A stretch of 64,000 bases of DNA from Musa acuminata AAA Group (lineage: Eukaryota; Streptophyta; Magnoliopsida; Zingiberales; Musaceae), in assembly GCF_036884655.1 (NCBI RefSeq), contig NC_088330.1, positions 34,844,001-34,908,000 of the forward strand, given 5' to 3'. Both the position numbers and the translations under genes were made by a program. Under the pieces are notes generated by a model that ran no database searches, had not been told where the DNA came from, and saw only the letters and a program-made list of their open reading frames with translations. Below are positions 1 to 13,700 of this stretch, piece by piece; the stretch's first letter is position 1; every line of letters begins with the position of its first letter.

Positions 1-1770
1 GAGTTTGATTCGTTTATACACACACACACACCATGAGGCTACATTCCAAACCTCGAAGATTTACCAAATACAGGACAATCCTTCAAGTATTATGACTATG
101 CTAAATTGCAAATATCTATTTTTACCTTTTCTTCCATTTTCAGGTCTTTGATAGATCTTGCACAGTACTCTTCATGAATCAGTGGCACTTCAGCACTTTT
201 GGAACAATAGAACTAGAAAATACCCATGGGCTCTTGGCCTTAATTCTGTTTTGGGTGTAACTAATTAACCAAGAATATTCTTTTATGTATTAAGAAAATA
301 TTTGTGATGATCACAATTTAAACTGAAGATTGGAGGACTCCATAGGAGAAAGGAAGATGAGGAGTCAGGTGTACCATCCAACAATTATAAAATAACAATT
401 ATTGGATGATCATAGGGTAAAAATGGCTAGAAAGTTATTTTAACTTTGGCCAAAATCTGAGAAGAGTCCACCTAACAATGAGGTGCTAACAGATACACGG
501 TTTAGAAAGGCTCCACTGGCTGCAGCTCTACTCCTACATGGAGGAGTGAAGCATTATTATCCAAAGGGGAGCAGAAGTATGATTCTAAAAATCTGCAGTG
601 TTTACAAACTTTTCAAGCTTATTTACAAATAAATCCTCCATATTCATATTTTATGCCCTTGCCAAAATAGTACCATCAAAGATCAAGCATTAACTCTTGA
701 CATCAAAAATTGTAAATCAACTGAATGATTAATTAAGAAAATACAACTACTATAACACATTAACACCACGATGGAATCCTGATTGTGTTTCTTTTATACC
801 CATTAATCTTAGAATCATCATCCCAATGGCACCAATATGTTGAGAATGAAATGCTCAGTGGTACAAGCAAATAAAACATAGCAGAAACCTATAGTGTTAG
901 AATTTTTCATAAAAGGTATCTCCATGGTTGTAAAACACAATTTGCACCTCTACTTGAACTATCAGATTCTTATTCTTTTTTTTTTTCATCACTTAGAACT
1001 ATTTCATCTCCTTCACAATGATCAGGCCAAGGAAATGTAAGTTTACTTTTTAAAATTTATTGCTATTAAAGTTCATCTCCAATAAAATAACATAAAATTC
1101 TCCCTTTTTTGTTTACATTGCATTGTGGTGACAATGTGCTTAAAAAATAACATGCATGATGAAATTTCATTCTCCATGTCTTTCAGGGTAATCCATGGTG
1201 CAACCTCATCATGATAAGAATTTGCCCAACTAATAGATGATCTATCAAAGGTTCACAATTTCATGTAATAGTAGTGTACCGGTGAGTGCTCGGACTGGTA
1301 CCACACCGGTCTGTACTGATGTACTGAGTCCCAGTCTGGCAGTACATGCCAAGTCTTGATAAGCTGATACATATCGAGTTTCAAAAGAACCTAAGAAAAC
1401 TGAAAAAAAAAAAAAAAAGAAACTGCCGGACGTATACTGCCATGCCCTGTACCTGGTGGTTCTGAGCAGTATATGTCCTGTACTGGGTGCACTACCCCGT
1501 CACCTTAGTCTGTGTACCGATAGATTGTTGGACCAATATATACCGTCACTATCTACCGAACCATACCATAATGGGTGGTATTGCAAACCTTGGCCCTATC
1601 ATATATATTACTAATTACCTTAAAGTACCTAATCAAAAAATTTTATTTTTAAATCACTGACCAAATAAGGTTTCATTTGCCCTAGCACATCCTCTCTATC
1701 TACCAATAAGAATTGTTCGTTAACAAATCTTCATCCAAGTATCTCAAGCAATGCTTCATAAAACACATAC
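1..1770 (-). other. Intronic DNA of SCD1 (left edge)
   Basis: No coding segment continuing SCD1 (expected to begin near FWEGYFEYL) was found on either strand, so this is probably a large intron. It contains short CA and poly-A runs and a GGTAC-rich repeat at about 1270-1590. Confidence 0.6.
1270..1590. repeat. GGTAC-rich dispersed repeat
   Basis: The segment is full of permutations of TACCGGT, ACCGGTCTG, GGTAC and CAGTAC. Its base composition is unlike the AT-rich intron around it. A related stretch lies near 15.77-16.22 kb, which suggests a dispersed non-coding element. The family is not identified. Confidence 0.45.
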
Positions 1771-4700
1771 CGTAGCTCATCCCAAATGGACAGAGATAGA
1801 AGATGGCGTTGAACATAATCTGGAACATTGTTGGAGTCCTTTCTGTACATTTCAGCAGATACTTCAAGAGCATCTCTGATGGTAGCAATGTCATTGCGAG
1901 AGGAAGCACGGTTTATTGCTGTTTTGAGCTGCACAATTATTTCAACAAAAGCATTTTTCATGTAAAAAAATTCTTCAAATGACCATGAAATAGATGTGAA
2001 GCAATTGAAATCTAACAAGCATATAATGAAGCTCAATCTAAACTAACCTCCTCATAAATTATCAACTCTTTACTTGCCTGACTTGGCATAAAAGAATGAT
2101 CACTTTAACAGAACCAAATATCAAAAGGTTCTGATGACCTAGCAGACACGTACACACACACAACCACACACTAGTCTGTTATGAGTTTTTTACTTTTAGA
2201 GTTGCTTATAGCCTTATATATTAGATTGCATCAAACCACACAAAAGGCAAAGCACCAAGACATATTTTGACATGTTGATTTGGAGAAACATTATAGCTCA
2301 AGCTTATGAATACTATTCAAACCTGTAATCATTAAACAGAAGTGACTGGACATAAAAGAATGATCACTTTAACAGAACTAAATATTGAAGGTTCTGATAA
2401 TCTAGCATAACATACGCACACGCACACACACACAACACACACTAGTCTATTATGAAATTTTTACTTTTAAAGTTTCTTATGTATTAGATTGCATCAGGCC
2501 ACACTAATGTTTGGCTTAAAGAAAATAAAGGCAACGTACCAAGATGTATTTCGACACATTAATTTGAAGAACCATTATAGTTCAAACTTTGCAACAATAA
2601 CACAAACCTGTTTCCATTAAGTAGTTTACCACAAAGTATATTTGTGTAGATTTTAATACATGAACAATCATCTTCATCAGAAAGGTTGTTTGACTGCTAA
2701 ATCCCCTAATCTATGAAGTAACTTTCGAAACAAAACTGCTAAATTATTAGGTTAAGAACCATCAGCTGAGTTGCCTATAACACCATGACATCCAAGTACC
2801 CAACATTCTTCTGCCCTGCCCTTATCCAAGAAACAAATAATCCTTTGACTTCAGAGCAATAAAAGATGCATTGAGACTGAAGCAGACGACCAGAATAGGA
2901 TCAAGCAGCAGAATACTAGATCCAATGACAAATGAAGCCTCCTGCCATTCTTTCGTGACCAAGGACACCTCCTCCTTGAAAAAGAAGGCAAACAAGCAGT
3001 AGCAATTGCAGTCAAAAAATATGATCAACTCACCAGTTCCTTCACTGCAATAAACTGTTCATCAGTTAAACGGCATTGCCAACCCTAAGAAAGAGAACTG
3101 ATTTAGTAGACAATGCAAAAATGAAAGATTACTGTAGTAAAGCAGGTCAATGTTTGTGGTCTCATGCAAAATTTACCAAAATAATATGTTCCCTTATGCA
3201 TTCAACAAACCCACTGCCTCCAATCCCCTCAGCATCAGACTCAATTAGAGCTGTAGAGTCGAAAACAAGTTTGAAACATGATGAGGAGACTAGATAACTA
3301 CACCTCTTTATCAGAATAAAAAAATCATCTAGAGCAGCATTTTAATACCAAGAATGGTGCCGTATTCAAATGATGAAAGAGGATCCTCAGTTGCCCCAAG
3401 CGTTAGAAGACGCGACCATAATCTCTGATCAAGAAAGTATTATAGCTAGAGTATATCATGTGAATTCAAATTAGAGGAAACTACTCAAAAGTGCAATAAG
3501 AGTAGCCCAAAGACAGCATGCTTGATCAGTAAATTAATATAGATTGTAGAATGTACACAACAATCCTAAAATAAAAGAACAACAAATGTTATCATCAATA
3601 ATGCAATTGATGTATGTTAAAGTATGTTATGGTTGTTCTTTGATTCTTTCCTTAATTACGAAGTACACACATTTAGTACATGGGTTAAGCATATAATAAA
3701 TACATGACAGTGTTTGAAGGGGGGAAAGAAATTTTGTGAGAGAATGAGAGAAAGGAACACAAAATAGAAGAAGAATTACAGCATGTGATAATAGAGAAAT
3801 AGACAAGGTGATTATATAAGTACAGCTTAAAGAATTAGGATAAGTTGCCTGGATCAGAAAATGAAGATTCTGAACCTCGTTTTTTTAACCCAAAATTCAG
3901 ATGTCCAAGGCGAATTTAAGACTGAACTGTTCTAGCTGTGCAAGTTGCAATATAGATTATAAATTGAGCACTAAAACACACAAAGTCATAGACAGGACTA
4001 TATTAAATTAAAATGACAAAAAAAATTCTACAAGAACCAGATGGAAACAAGAGAAAGAAGAAAGGTTAAGAAGCGAGATAGTAAACAAATGGAACAAGAA
4101 AAGATATTGAGGAAAAGATTCTGGGATTCAAACTCCAAAGTATATCAATGACTGACATATCATAAGAACCCAGTCGAGTAGTCCAACACCTTAAACCCAG
4201 ATACTTTTCTTTTTAATCCCAAGCTTGGTCCAACCCAACGTAAATCCTATCCAAGCCACCCTATACTTTCTTGTTTAACCCCAAGCTTGCTCCAATCCCA
4301 CATGAATCCTATGAAATCCACCATACCTATTAAGCTCAGATTAAGCTGTGTCCTTGCTAAAATAAACTTTAGTTGGACATACATATAATTTTGATTAATG
4401 AATATCTCAAATAAATCTAGAAAAGCAGATGGAGTATATGTGATATGACCAAGAAGTCACCTGGAACAACAAAAGATATTGAGTAAAAGATTCTGGGATT
4501 CAAACTCCAAAGTATATCAGTGACTGACATATCATAAGAACCCAGTCAGGTAGTCCAACACCTTAAACCCAGATACTTTTCTTTTTAATCCCAAGATTGG
4601 TCCAACCCAACATAAATCCTATCCAAGCCACCCTATACTTTCTTGTTTAACCCCAAGCTTGCTCCAATCCCACACGAATCCTATCAAATCCACCATACCT

Positions 4701-7700
4701 ATTGAGCTCAGATTAAGCTATGTCCTTGCTAAAATAAACTTTAGTTGGACATACATATAATTTTGATTAATGAATAATTGAATATCTCAAATAAATCTAG
4801 AAAAGCAGATGGAGTATATGTGATATGACCAAGAAGTCACCTGCAACTTCACTTTGATATCCAAAACCATCCGCTCCCTCTCAGCCTACATGTAACAACC
4901 AAAATCAAATATGCCAAATCTCCAGAGACTCCCCGACAAATGATGGTTCCAAAGAACTTACCGCTCTCTCCATCGAACTTAGGCTTTCTGCTTTCGAATC
5001 ACCATTGGCTAACATAGGAGAACTGGCAACACGAAATGAGAAAGTTGAGTGCCAAAAGAAGATAGTGTCACTTTCCAACAAGAGCTTTTTACAACATCTC
5101 TTCCTAAATTCTGGATGGTAACTGGGAGAACATTATTTTGTAAAATTAATTTTTATATATACACAAAATATTAGAATTACTTTATACCTAGGATTTTGCC
5201 TTCCAGAATGGGCACCACTTGCTAGTGCCAGAATTGACCGACGCTTTTCTTCCTGCTCTTCTGTTCTAACCGTTGAAGGAAACTGCTTATAACAGTGCCT
5301 AGATCCTGGTTCTGAGTGACAGACATATAACTGAATTTCATGGTGAATAGGTATAAAGTTGAATTTTCACCACCCTAGCAGGAGTTTCTAAAACAATTAG
5401 ACATTAACAAAGAGCTAATATGAAATTAACCTGTCTTCAAACAACAAAATGATGTACCCAATATTGTTAAAAGTTTTCACAAGAAACAAAAATAATACCT
5501 GCATCTCCAACATCAGGTTCTGCTACAGTAATGATCTCAGGCTCTACCGATTGTGATGGAAAAATGGTTGTCGGATTTTGACCCCTTCCAGTTGCATCTT
5601 GTAATTTGTCAAGTAGATTATTGCTGCTTTCTTCTGACATGATACATCTTTCCAAATAGTCCATGAAACCTTGAGATTCTAAAAATTGAGTTATCTGATA
5701 AGGAACAAAAAAGTTAAAATGAACATCAGACAGATATGATAGTCATTCAGAAATGAATAGAATCAAACAACAATAATTAATTAGGGAATTTTAAAATTAC
5801 TTAAAAGAAGAATTCATAATGAAATATGTCACAACTTAGTCATGCACACAATGTGTAAAAGAAGAGTATGTAACACCATGCATAATATTCTCCTCTGAAA
5901 AGAAATGGTACTTATTGATTATCCAAAAAAGCAATACAATTCATCTGAACAAAATTTGTAATGTTCAGTTACCAGCATGTTGCTGGCAGGCAAAGAAAGT
6001 TTCTTTAACATAATACAAAGGGGAAGCATAGAGCAGATGTTGATCCTAGTCTCCAGACTCTTCCACATAAGATGGATCCCTTGAAAATGGCATGGACCCA
6101 TCATTCAAAGTGGTCTAGAGAATATAATGAAATTCTAATGTGGGATTGGAACTTAATGATCACAAAGAAATTTTAATTCAGGATTGAAACATAATGACCT
6201 ATCTTACGGTGGTCCAAAAATAGCTGAACAAGAAACATCGATAAACAAACTACAAGACTTACTACCTCCAGGATATTACTAAGCTCTCAAACATATAGTT
6301 AATAAATGGCATGCAGGTTATCAAAGTCGAATGCTGTGAGAGTAATACCAGTCATGGGTTCTTCAAATTATAATATTGAGCTTCAAGACTTTAAACATGT
6401 GATATTGCATATCTAGACTCGCTTCCCCAGGCAATACAATTCGTTTTGGAGGTACTATCTGCCCCATTAATGAAGGTATGGCTTGTATATTGATTCATTC
6501 TGTGCATTTACGAGTTTCTGGCATATACAACTCGACGTAAGAGTATGCATGCATCATATATCATGTGTTACTTTCATGCATCTCTAGAAGACCATATGCA
6601 TGTGTTTCTTATGGTTCATGATAGGTCTTCGAAATATATATTAAATCATTGATAAGGAAAAATAAAAAATAAAAAAAAATAAGGGTTTTAAGGATAAAAA
6701 CTAGTCTGATTAAAAATCACTCTGTAGCAGACTGTACCAAAACATCGTATGATACTAATACCACAACAATCCAGCCAAGTTGCCAACAATCAGTATTAAT
6801 TCCAAACTGAGATAGCTTGGCCGTTAAATTTATTGGCTTGATAGCATATCTCTATCTAAAACCCATTGATAAGCATTTTCTTATTTTGATCCTCTTAACT
6901 TCTTCAACGTTTCAACTGGATAACCAAATATGTCATCCTCACCAAATTACACACTACACTCCAAGCAAAGGCAAACGATTACATTAGCCTTCCGCCAAGT
7001 ACCTAATGGCTTCAGCATCACTTCTCAACATCAAAGAAGAGATCAAAGGTGGAAGATTACATGAACGGGGTGATATGTTAACTAAAGTGTATATATAAGC
7101 TTTCTCACTCAAAATTTTTTAATCATTTGCAGTTAGGCCATTTCCCACACAAAAGAAGATACTTCAGACTTTCAGTTACCTGAATATCCATGAGTAATGC
7201 ATGCGACAAGTGAAGCAAATGCATCAAATTTAACAAAACTTCAGTATCCAAAGGTAATGTCACTAGATTATTTTAAGAGAAAAAATGAAGTGTGTTCATT
7301 TTCATACATAAATAGTCATTTACTCATACACATCACAGAATAGTATGGTTGCAAACATAGCAGAAAGAATAACACTATAGCAGGACAGAGAATCTCGATG
7401 AAGGTGCCATGATACATGTTTGCCCAGTGAGGAGTAAGACTCGTGACTCTATGACAATGTTGCATCCCATAGTAGTCAACTTCAGAAACTGAAACTCATT
7501 TTTCGCATTAGCTGAACACACAATATTCAATGATCAGAAAAGCAAAGCCTCTACAATAAAATATCATTATCCAGTAATAACATGAAGGGTACTTCTTGAT
7601 TACCGCATCACCAAATTTCACATAAAACTGGTCTCAAAACAATATGCTGGCAATAAAGGCAAAAAAAATGCAACATTTGTTTAAACTAGAAACTAACTGA

Positions 7701-10700
7701 TAATAATGAAGTGTTACTACAGTCTACTACTACAAAAACCATAATGGTACAAAATGACTAGAATAATACCATCAACATAGACTCGGTAGGTTCACCAGTT
7801 GCACGTGAACGTTTCTTCAGAAATGCTTGAGAATTGAAGACATTTGTCGTTGGTTCCTTAGAGAGAAAGTGGACACCAGGGTCTGAGAATATCCGTAAAG
7901 ATGCACCCACAAAAAAATATACAGAGGAACTTACAATAAAGTTACGGTAACCACTCAGGAGCAATGCCAAAAACCTTAAAAATATCAATCTGCAAAATTA
8001 TTATTAGAGAGAATCATAAACCAGCCAAACAGAGAGTTTAACATTAGTAAAGGAAATATGTCCTCTAAAAACTAGAAAAAAGTTTCTTATTCTAGACACA
8101 AGAAAAAGAGCCAAAAACACAGAGTTATAGAACTTTATAATTGACATGCAGTTGGGCACATGCCTTAGTCAATTTTACACTTGATACAGCTTTTTATTAT
8201 TTTATTAAAACAATGACACTCCTAATTTATGTTCTTTATTAAATTTTTGATAATTTCTTGTTTCTAATATTTCTCTCATATGACATATCATCTCAAATGT
8301 TTTACATCAGAGCACGTGCAAATCTACATTATGAACACCTGAAAGCAACAACCTGGTCCTTCTGTTATACTAAAAAATGCTTCAATCATATCCATAGGCA
8401 TCATGCATCTCTCAGTGACCATTAGATATTTCTTAAATATGCCTTAGATATCTGATTAAAATCTAACCGTTATAATATGCCACTATGTTATGGATGAATC
8501 CCACATACCTATATCAAAAGGATTCTTCTCTATGTGAAAGTTGACCTTCTAATGATATATATGATGAACCATTAGCACTGATATCATTTTTGTGAAGCAT
8601 TAAAAGATTGTAAACATAAATAAAGTCATATTTTTTCCTTTCAGCTTAAGTTGTAATTTCTGTTATGCATTTTAGAACGTATATTCCTTGATTACCAGTT
8701 GTCACTAAGCAAACCACAAGTTCATTTTTCCTATAAAGCAGTAAAAGAACCATATATATGATCCCACAATTTATCACATATAAACTTATATGATATGTCC
8801 AATCAATTCTCAGATCCCATATATCAGAGCAATTAATGGAGGTAGATACTTCAACCTGAAAGCTAAAATTATCTGGAAACTACGAAATCAGACAAGTGAT
8901 AGATAGCTAAATATGCAAAACAATTTCCCTTGCCTCTAAATAAATTGCATCAATCATTTTCAACAACTGATCTTCTTCCTTTAGCTATAAAGCTACTCCA
9001 AGTTATTTTATGCAAATGACTAAAAGCAAATAAGCATATTGTTCTTATCAGGGTACATGGCAAGAAGTAAACTGACTAATGTAATTGGCAAAAGGCAGAC
9101 ATGTCAGACTTACAAATTTAAGATGGCAACATGTTGAGAATTATAGAATTAAATGGTGCTAACATATGTGTCCAGAAAATGCATTATTATAAGCAATATG
9201 CAATCACCTAAGTTGGAAATCATGCTCATCCCCCCAGGGTTTGTTGCCACATCTAACGTATTGCTCAGACATGCTGCCAAAATTGATCTTCAGGTGATCT
9301 ATCCATATAACATTTGGGTGAAGCAGCTTTAATATCTCACCACGTAAGAAATTTAGCTCAGGCTCTGGTATGGAAGGTATTTCTTCTGATGTGGTAATGC
9401 GATTGTACTCAAGATCCACAACTACTACCTGAAGGTGAAAAACATAGAAAAGAGTAAGATAGGCATGAACTCCTAGGGAGGAAAGGCATAGTGGCTATGA
9501 ATCACAGAAAATGATAGAGTAAGAAAGACTATATAGAAATGCAATTGTTTATCCTTATTAAAGCATGAAAGAAATAAGGACATTTAAGTGAATGTGATGA
9601 ATAAACTTATAGATAAAATATAAATGTCAATTTCAGAAAAATAGACAGTAGTTATTAGTTAAGACTCGAATGAGATTGCAGATTTCTTACTACTATAAAA
9701 AGATTAGGACTCTGGCCTACCCAACTAGTTAAATGATAACAAATTGCTGGTAATGGAGTCATTAAACATCAATACCAAATAAAACAAACAGTTCTTTCCC
9801 CAATTACTCATCAGTTAATTTTATTGTTGATACTCCACGAACTCTGAAATTATACAGTTAGCTTCAACAAAATAGGTTGGTATGATGCAGTTATAACTCA
9901 ACGCTCAGAAGAGCAATCTGCCATGAATCTAGATGACCACCTATTGGCCAAGGAAATAAACCATGAATCTCAACAATTTGGGATTGGCCATATTGATTCT
10001 TTCCCATCAATGAGGTCAATTAACAGCAATATCTTTTGTCAATTTAACACCCATCAAAGTCAACTTTTGGGTATTTCTAATGAAGATTTTTTAGGTCATC
10101 CTTGACCTCACCATGCACCATCGATCCAAATTGTCTTCAACCAACCCATGCATTTCTAAATCTCCTTTGAACATGTCCAGACCAAGATTTAGGATCCGTT
10201 ACTGGTCCCTTCTCACAATGATGCAGTTCTCATACATACTGGTGTACCAACACATAGCACACCAAAACTGTCAACACAGGTTCGGACAGCCCAGGTTTAG
10301 GATTTCTTTTTCAATAAATTTTACCCATTTAAGTTACTATTCAGTAAATATAGATACATTTTGACTAGAAATCAATGAATAATGATCAAAACATGTTTTA
10401 GATCTGGATTACAAATTGTATTTAGAGAAAACATGTCTTCAAGAATCCTAAACATTATATATTGAATCTAAAATTCAATTAACCTACAACCACCAAAATG
10501 ATCGCTTTGAGTACACTGGAGGTGGGCCGTGATCCTCAATGTGATCAATTATAGATCAAGATTGTAATTGTGAAGAATTATATGTGCAACTATTCCCAAG
10601 TACCTAATATTAGAACAGGATCAGTGATGCAATAACACAATAGCAGTTGTGGCCTCATCATCATTCTTTTGGTAGGAGGCACCTGAGGCAAGAATCACTG

Positions 10701-13700
10701 CAACGAGAATGGCTCAGCAGGATGTTGTTCAGTGGAGCTATGATTATAGTCAATATACTCATGTTGCAAACTGTACCATGCATTTGACTCTAAAAAAATA
10801 ACCATCACCATGAAATTGTTGGCCATGAGATCCATGCTGGTAGGAAGGCTATGGATATGATGAACATCTATCAGATTCGAGGTATCATCAACTGCCTCCC
10901 TTTGGCCTTTATCATTACAGCCATAAACAAACCACGTGAATCCATTTGTGCCGTTATGTTCATCTTAGGTGATATAAATAAAATATTATTTCTCAATTCA
11001 TGCTCCTTGGCTTTGACCATCTTTGGTAAATGCATTGTCCACATTACTATCATCTCCACAGACCTCACAAAGTGTAAATTCTAAAGGAGGAGACATCTTG
11101 TCACCCAACTGTCATTGTTGCTCATGGATTGCTTCCAAAGGACCAACTAATGCTGATGAACAACCTTTTGCCTTATCACGATAGCCAAATGACTAACTCT
11201 GATATGCTGTGCCACAAATCATGAAGGACTGACTACCTGAAACCTGACCACATCCTGATATTGGGCCTACACTTCCTCACATAGATCAAAAACTGCAACC
11301 CCTATCATTCCTCTTTTTTTACTTCATTGGAAATGAAACGCAGTACATATGAAGATCTCCTACCCCATCCAAAAATTGATCATCCAGGTTCTTTGTTGCA
11401 TGTACTCATGTGAATTTAGATTCCATAGTATATCCTTGCCTATCTAGGTTAAATCCACGAGTACGAGGCCTAAATCCACATGGATATCTAGGTTGGATTT
11501 ATGATGTCTAGCCTTCATCTGCAAGATCCAGCCTAGATTTGTGAGGATGAAGGATGGATCCTTGTGGATCTAGCCCCAAACCTGTTATAGGACAAGAAAT
11601 TACAAATCTACATGGATTTGGCTGAAAAAACTATCTCATAGCCCCAAACCTGTGCAAATCTAGGTCAAATCTACATGGATATGGCTGAGATAGGTTCATT
11701 TCATTAAAGGCCAAGAGTGAGGTCAAGGTCAGCTCGTTGCAACCAAATGACCTACTAGCAATCATTGATGAGCAAGAGTTCAGGGACAACAAGAATTCTT
11801 CTACCTTTGATCCTGAACAAGGTCTGGAATGATGATAGTGATGCATATAGTGGCAACAATGATGGTCAAGATCAGCTCGTTGCAACCAAATGACCTACCA
11901 GCAATCATTGATGAGCAAGAGTTCAGGGACAACAAGAATTCTTCTACCTTTGATCCTGAACAAGGTCTGGAATGATGATAGTGATGCATATAGTGGCAAC
12001 AATGATGGTCAAGATCAGCTCGTTGCAACCAAATGACCTACCAGCAATCATTGATGAGCAAGAGTTCAGGGACAACAAGAATTCTTCTACCTTTGATCCT
12101 GAACAAGGTCTGGAATGATGATAGTGATGCGTATAGTGGCAACAATGATGGACAGGGATCATAGATTTCTGCGACACTGAGAGGTGGATACTGGATAGTT
12201 GCCATGATGGTTGATTTTCAAATAAAAATGTCAATTACAAGAACAATTGAAGAAAGAAACAAAAATTAAATATCTTCCCACATTATACTAATGTTTGTCC
12301 CAAGTGGTTTTGAACTGCTATAGTATATTATATAGAGAATCAGATACAGAATCAAGACATTCATATATTATTTTGCAACCATGAATTCTTTCCTTTCAGA
12401 AAAACTGATATACCAATTATTGTCCAAGATCCTAGGATTATGCATATTCTTGAGTTGTTGCATTAAAATCTCCAGATTGCAAAAAATAAATTATTAAGTC
12501 CTACTAATTCCTATATTATTGATTTTGGACTACCAACAGTGAACTCATATACACAATTATCTAATAAGTTATACTTGGACTTCACAATGTTGCATAAGAT
12601 GCTTTCTTTAGCTTGCTTAGAAAACTTTGATTGACAAATTCTTCAAATTTCACAAATCTTCTCTAGATGCTGACCAAATTATAAGACCCAACATTATCCA
12701 GTACTGAAAACCTAAAGTGTGAGGATTAGGCGCACAGAAGTCTCATGAATTCTCAAATAGAATATGCTATAATGATGAGCATTTACATAGAGAATCAAAG
12801 TAATACAAAGAATACAAGTTTACAAAACCACAAGTTTCTGACTGAAAGGAAAATATTGGACTATATCAAACTTACACCATCCATTGTCAGAAGAGACGTG
12901 TCAACACCTGAGTGAAGTCCCATCATATATGGTGTAGGGGCATCAATGTAATCTACCCCACTAAAGAAAAGTAATGGAATGTAGACATGCTACATAAGAA
13001 AAAAAATATATGAGAAAAGTTAGAAGTGAAGAAGTTGTCAAAAAAGAACAGTCAGATTATTAGAAGAAAAATATACATGACATTGTTCTATGCTTAATTG
13101 GAAAAAGGATATTCCACTTAACTTTTGTCACAAACAAGCAAAATGTTTTGTTCTTAAAAATAGACAAATTCGAGAAGATCATGTGATGTCTCACCTGCCA
13201 TCTGAAAGGATATATTAAATGACATATTGCCTCTGACACTAGAGTTAACAGTGAATACCTGCAAAACAGAACGGGGATACGCTTTCAGCACACTTTCATA
13301 CCAATGATGACTATGTACTAAAGGCAACTGGTAAATGTATGACATCAGGGTTTTTAAGAATCTACTAGCTTGATATAATCCTTTAACAACCAAGAACTAA
13401 CATATCAAGATCAGCAACATTGTGCTCCCTTGATGGCTTTTATTTCAATTTGGTTGTACCAAAAATGGTTGAAAGAACATGAAGGAAAAGAAGAGACCAG
13501 ACTGCATATTGATCATGCTAATGATGAATATTATGAAAAAACCATTTGCAAGGATAATGTAGACGACTAGACGTCACCATTGTTGCAATGGTAAGAGGTT
13601 GGTTATGTTAGTATCTTGGAGATATGGGGATAATTGTAAATATATTGGAAAATCAAATTTGATTGATCTGTTTCCAAATTTCAAGTCCTCAATATTACAG

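Noticed and set aside
11631..12234. Repeated open frames starting MQRADLDHHCCHY
   Set aside because: They are created by the 143-bp tandem repeat in an intron. The unit is not a multiple of three and there is no family match.
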